Assembly: GCA_015657535.1 (NCBI GenBank)
Contig: JADHZB010000366.1
Span: forward strand, 1 to 51,853
Source: Nephromyces sp. MM_2019
Lineage: Eukaryota; Apicomplexa; Aconoidasida; Nephromycida
Length of the DNA stretch: 51,853 nucleotides
Reading direction: 5' to 3'
In this document: piece by piece, positions 47,494 through 51,853 of the stretch
Numbering within the stretch: position 1 is the first letter of the stretch
How the letters are laid out: each line of letters opens with the position of its first letter
Position numbers and translations under genes: made by a program
The notes under the pieces: generated by a model
Database searches by the model: none
Seen by the model: the letters and a program-made list of their open reading frames with translations, nothing else
Told to the model about the DNA's origin: nothing

Positions 47494-49700
47494 TTTTAGT
47501 AAGATCTGTAATTAAAAAGAAAGAAGATTTAAAATGTAAAGTATTTTAATTCTATTTATTATAAGTTATATTGATAGGATATTTATCTAGATGGTGTGAA
47601 GTTGAAATGTTAATTTCTTATGTGAGTATGATTTGTTTGTCAATAATTGATTCATCTTCTCTATGGTTGATTGTGTATTAGGTGTCAAGTGGTTTGGAAG
47701 ATTATCATCCGATGTAAGGTTATAAGATGGTTATAGAAAACAAAAGGAAGATAAAATCTATTTGTATAGATCGAGTGATTGATATATTCAACACTTGTTT
47801 GCTATGTTCAAGATGGTTTACGATTAGTATACTAAGTAAAGAGCCTATTGATAAGCATGGAGGAGGAACTTTATAGTAGATTGATATGTGGAGGTTAAAT
47901 GGATAATGAGAAAATAAGTGTGAATATATTGGGGAAAGGACTTACCAAGGGGAAGAGACAATGATCAACGTAAGAAAAAGGAATAAATAAAAAATTGAAA
48001 GTATCAAAGAAGAAGTGATTCAAACAGTTGTGGAAGTTGTTTGGTAAATTAATTCGATGAGAAGAAAAGAACAAACATGCTTTTACTTTTATGTAAACAA
48101 AATTGTGTCAAATGTGTATTTAATAATAATCGGGGGAAACGCTAGGTAGAGAGTAATGATTAGGCCTAATATCACACAGTAAGAATAGTTAAAGCTTACC
48201 AAAAGAAAAAAAAGAAAAGAGCAGTGTGAGTAGATAGAGCCATGGTAATAAAAAGTTTTTGTTAGCTTCAAATTCTACACACCCTGTTCATAGCTTTGAG
48301 GTAAGTGTTATCTACTTCTTTGGTTTTATTATATTTGATTATAACCAAGCTAATGTTATAACACTTTTTTTATGTCATCAATCGTTTTGTGTAATATCAA
48401 CAATACTACTGAGTTGGTAGTATATAATATATATATATATATATATATACATATCATATTTGTGTGGATGACATAATTTGCAAACTATAAATCTTTTATG
48501 TTAGACATAAGAAAGCAGTTGTACTTTACTATATTAAACTGATATATAGATGCCAATCATTCATTAACTCACTCACTCGCTTTTATTAATAGTAGAACTA
48601 TATGTTAATTATAATAACATTACTTAAGTTATCTTAATTAAATCTTTATCATAGTTTTTAATAATTATCACTAAATTTATGTTATGGATTGTTCTATATT
48701 TAGTATATCTCCTCTAACTATATACTAACCTAAACTTAAAATCATATTAATACAAATATATATATACAAAAATCCAAATATGATTATTTATTGAAATAAC
48801 AATCAAACACATGCTTAATAGTTTGGATATACTACTAAACATACTTTATATATCATTATATACAATAGTATAATTATAATTAGGACTTTATTGAATAGTA
48901 AATTTATCTAATTCATAATAATTCAAAAAATAGATAATTTCAAGTGTACATGCATTAAAAACAATGTTGAATTTTTTATTTTCATTTTATATTTTCTTTA
49001 ACTTTATCACTTCTTCATATTAACCAAGATTAATCATTATGGATAATTTATGATGTAAGTTCTAAATCATATAAGACAATTCTAAATCATATAAGACAAA
49101 AAGAAAAACATTCTCATAAAACTCACGATTTCAGTTCATAAATAAATTATAAATTCGAACTCAAAATTAAATTTATAAAATTTAATAAAATCACAATGGA
49201 TTTATATTTATGAAGTTTTTATTGAAATTATGATTTGATTAGAAAATTACAATATAATATAATCAAAAGATGTCATTTTATATTATTAAGCTTATAAACT
49301 TGAATAGAAAACAAAAAATTAATTTCTCAATCCTTAGGTTCTAATTACAATCTTACTTTCGAGAGTAATTTTCTAAGTAAAAAGTGTATTACAAGAAATT
49401 GGACTTTACAAACTAAAACAGGTGCTTATAAAAATTAGGCAAATATTCTTAAACTTTGAATAAATTCGTTTTATTATTAATTAGCCTTTTGGGAGAAATT
49501 TGATAGCTTTTGTAAGTAAAAAACATGAGAAAAGCATTGCTTAGATAAGCCTTTCAAGAGTTGTTCTTATCAATTATGTTATATTTTCAATTTTCACTGT
49601 CTATTTTGAAGATTTAAACACAAATTCTATCATTTTGATCATTTAAAAAATTTGCTTATAACTGATCAGCTATATACATTATATACAACTCAAACTTATA
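47494..49700. other. Upstream region of RPS8
   Basis: Holds the RPS8 promoter and probably its 5' UTR exon(s). TG motifs occur on the plus strand (CA in RPS8 sense), and a TA run lies at about 48425-48450. Beyond 48500 the sequence is extremely AT-rich. No coding or RNA gene supported. Confidence 0.4.
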
Positions 49701-51040
49701 AAAACACATGCACAAAAAAATATTTAAAACAAGCAAGCAGGCTATACACAACACTAGTTAAATACTATTCTCTATACTATACACACATAACCTTAAAACT
49801 AAGAACAAAAAATATCCACGTATAGAGTTACATATAAAACTTTAACATATACACATTTAATTCCAATCACATTATATACAACTTTACAAGCACATATCTA
49901 ACATATAAACCTAGTTAGTTTATCCACACTTTTACGTGCACACAAACTCGCACACAAAAACACATATATACACAAACACTAAGTACATTGTAAAATTGAC
50001 ACACACATCAACTATTAATGTAAAAAAATTTTAAGTATATACACTAGGAACAGAAGGTTATGTATAGCATTTATTAAATTAATTAAGAACTAAACTTAAT
50101 TCAACGAAATTTATACACAAAAGTAATTAAAACGTATACATAAAATATAAAATAGTTAATAGATTACAGTGCAACTATTTTATAGAATAGATAATAAATT
50201 TATCTACATAAGCTACAGATTTTATATACATAGGAGATATAAGCTAAATTAATTATATAGCCATTCACTACTATATATCTATTTAAACATACCCACAATT
50301 TTGTTTACATGCACACACACACACACACACACACACACTCTCTCACCCACCTATTGCTATTATATAATTAGAGCATTTGTGTGGGCAAATAAAACAAATA
50401 AATATATATAAATGTGTATAGGTGTGTGTACGCTGTTTACAAATGTTTTATAAAACTAGTAAAAATGTTATTAATTATTTTTCAAGTTAATGTGTGTATG
50501 TAAAATATTAATCCAAATTATTATTTGATTTATATATAATTAGTTTACACACAAATACATATCATCTATCTTAATATCTATATATTATACAACCTACATG
50601 AATGTTTTTATGTAATAACATTTACATTACAAGATGTAGTTGAATATGTTATGACCTTACTGACTACCCAGTCAAAAACTAATAGTATATATAACTTTTA
50701 CACATACCCATTATTATATATATATATATATATATATATACACGCACACACACATTCATACATACACACATACACACACACACGCACACACATACAAACA
50801 CATATACACACATACTAACACATATACACATATACTAACACATACACCCATACACCCATACACGCACATACCCACACCACACACCCACACCACACACCCA
50901 CACCAACACCCATACACCAACACCCATACACCAACACCCATACATCAACACATTAACACCACACACTCACATCAATACATCACACACACACACATTACAT
51001 CACACACTCACCCCACACACTCACACCACACACTCACCCC
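49701..51040. repeat. CA-rich simple sequence, including a (CA)n run and short tandem units
   Basis: From about 49.7 kb the plus strand is enriched for TACACAC motifs. There is a pure CA run at about 50309-50338 and a TA run at 50717-50740. CACACA/CATACA runs follow at 50740-50850. Units of about 12-15 bases (CCCACACCACACA, ACACCCATACACCA) repeat at 50870-50950. No gene seen. Confidence 0.75.
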
Positions 51041-51051
51041 AACACAACCAT

Positions 51052-51140
51052 ACAAATTTACACATACACACACGCACTCATACACAAATTTACACATACA
51101 CACATGCACTCATACACAAATTTACACATACACACACATA
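51052..51140. repeat. About 32-bp tandem repeat, two and a half copies
   Basis: The unit begins CAAATTTACACATACACACA and continues to a CGCACTCATACA or TGCACTCATACA end. It is repeated at about 51053, 51085 and, partially, 51117. Confidence 0.8.
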
Positions 51141-51731
51141 CAGTGAGAGAGATCAGAGACAAATACCTCGTATTAGACTTACCCTGTATAAATAATTTTT
51201 ACACAATAATTCATTTTTAGTGCTACACACATTTAGCACAGTTTTTAAGCGAAGCAATTACTTAGCAATGTTTTATATTGTACACACTAAAAACTCAGCT
51301 TTTTTCAAAGAAATTTACACACACACTTATTACATTAGACAATTTTAACCATTAAAATCAATAATTACACACACCCAACTATGTACACACTTTAATATTC
51401 ACCAAAATGATAAATACCAAGTTATATTTAGCAGCTAGTTATACACAATAAAATTACACACACCAGGTTACACACAGCAGTAATACAAAATAAATTATAC
51501 ACATCAGGTTACACACATCAAGCCAATACAACACACACACACCAATTTATAATTGACACATTTAAAACTATTTAAGCATCAGGCTCTTTGTATATTATAT
51601 AAATCAATCTCGTAAAAATGGAGCTAGGTAATTATACACACAACCATATCTGAACTCTTTAGAATACTATATTAAATTCTATTTACACACACACACATAC
51701 ATATACATATCTATATAAATATATACATGTT
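51141..51731. other. AT-rich region with dispersed CA motifs
   Basis: ACACACA phrases are scattered on the plus strand. Phrases such as ACACACCAGGTTACACACAGCA and ACACATCAGGTTACACACATCA recur at about 51458 and 51498. No gene or RNA feature supported. Confidence 0.5.
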
Positions 51732-51740
51732 TATATATAC

Positions 51741-51853
51741 ACACACACTTAGATACACATACACACACTTAGATACACATACACACACTTAGATACACAT
51801 ACACACACTTAGATACACATACACACACTTAGATACACATACACACACTTAGA
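51741..51853. repeat. 20-bp tandem repeat running off the window end
   Basis: The unit ACACACACTTAGATACACAT is repeated exactly five times from 51741 to 51840, and a sixth copy is cut by the window end. Confidence 0.95.

Noticed and set aside
48089..48271. 60-codon hydrophobic minus frame upstream of RPS8
   Set aside because: Composition is that of random AT-rich DNA and it lies in the likely RPS8 promoter or UTR.
50756..50941. Gly/Val/Cys-rich minus frame
   Set aside because: Complement of CA simple repeats.
1..51853. CRISPR arrays, insertion sequences, tRNA or U6-type genes
   Set aside because: I looked for regularly spaced repeats with unique spacers, transposase motifs, T-loop (GGTTCGAATCC-like) sequences and ACAGAGA-type snRNA blocks, and saw none I could support by eye.

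Overview
This looks like nuclear DNA from an AT-rich, intron-rich protist. Introns are GT-AG, mostly 70 to 700 bases, and TAA, TAG and TGA all act as stops. Twelve gene models could be assembled exon by exon with every splice phase closing. The gene set (an outer-arm axonemal dynein chain, a Dpy-30 protein, an RIIa/SAM protein, and a cysteinyl-tRNA synthetase with a signal-like leader) fits an alveolate with a flagellated stage. An apicomplexan or close relative is my guess; no rRNA or organelle marker in the window proves it. Both window ends lie inside simple repeats, so this may be a whole contig that broke at repeats.

Layout. 1-418 is TG/TA repeat. 419-2839 (+) is an unrecognised gene whose large exon is itself rich in ACACAC. 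3821-6363 (-) is a 754-residue protein with a HAD-like core and a C-terminal Dpy-30 motif. 8296-9151 (+) is a small twin CX9C protein (PET191/COA5). 10677-12880 (+) is NOP53 and 13534-19602 (-) is PWP2; the two ribosome-biogenesis genes converge. 21064-21531 (+) is a basic unknown. 22016-26885 (-) is DNAI2 with 17 exons. 28116-28415 (+) is acylphosphatase. 29601-30914 (+) is a lipoate-ligase-like protein. 32403-35882 (+) is a cysteinyl-tRNA synthetase with altered signature residues. 37648-40288 (+) is a DNAJC8-like J protein. 40330-41250 (-) and 41932-42482 (+) are partly resolved small genes. 44667-45338 (+) is the RIIa/SAM protein. 46187-47493 (-) is ribosomal protein S8. The right end, 49.7-51.85 kb, is mostly AT-rich sequence and CA-rich repeats.

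The most notable item is in the single intron of RPS8. It carries four tandem box C/D snoRNA-like units, each with a 13-base guide matching the universally conserved CGGTAATTCCAGC of 18S rRNA. The predicted target is the uridine next to the decoding-site G530. Ribosome biogenesis is therefore represented by PWP2 and NOP53 (assembly factors), RPS8 (subunit protein) and these intron-encoded guides. A second theme is the axoneme: DNAI2, Dpy-30 and RIIa domains are all typical of flagellar dynein or radial-spoke complexes.
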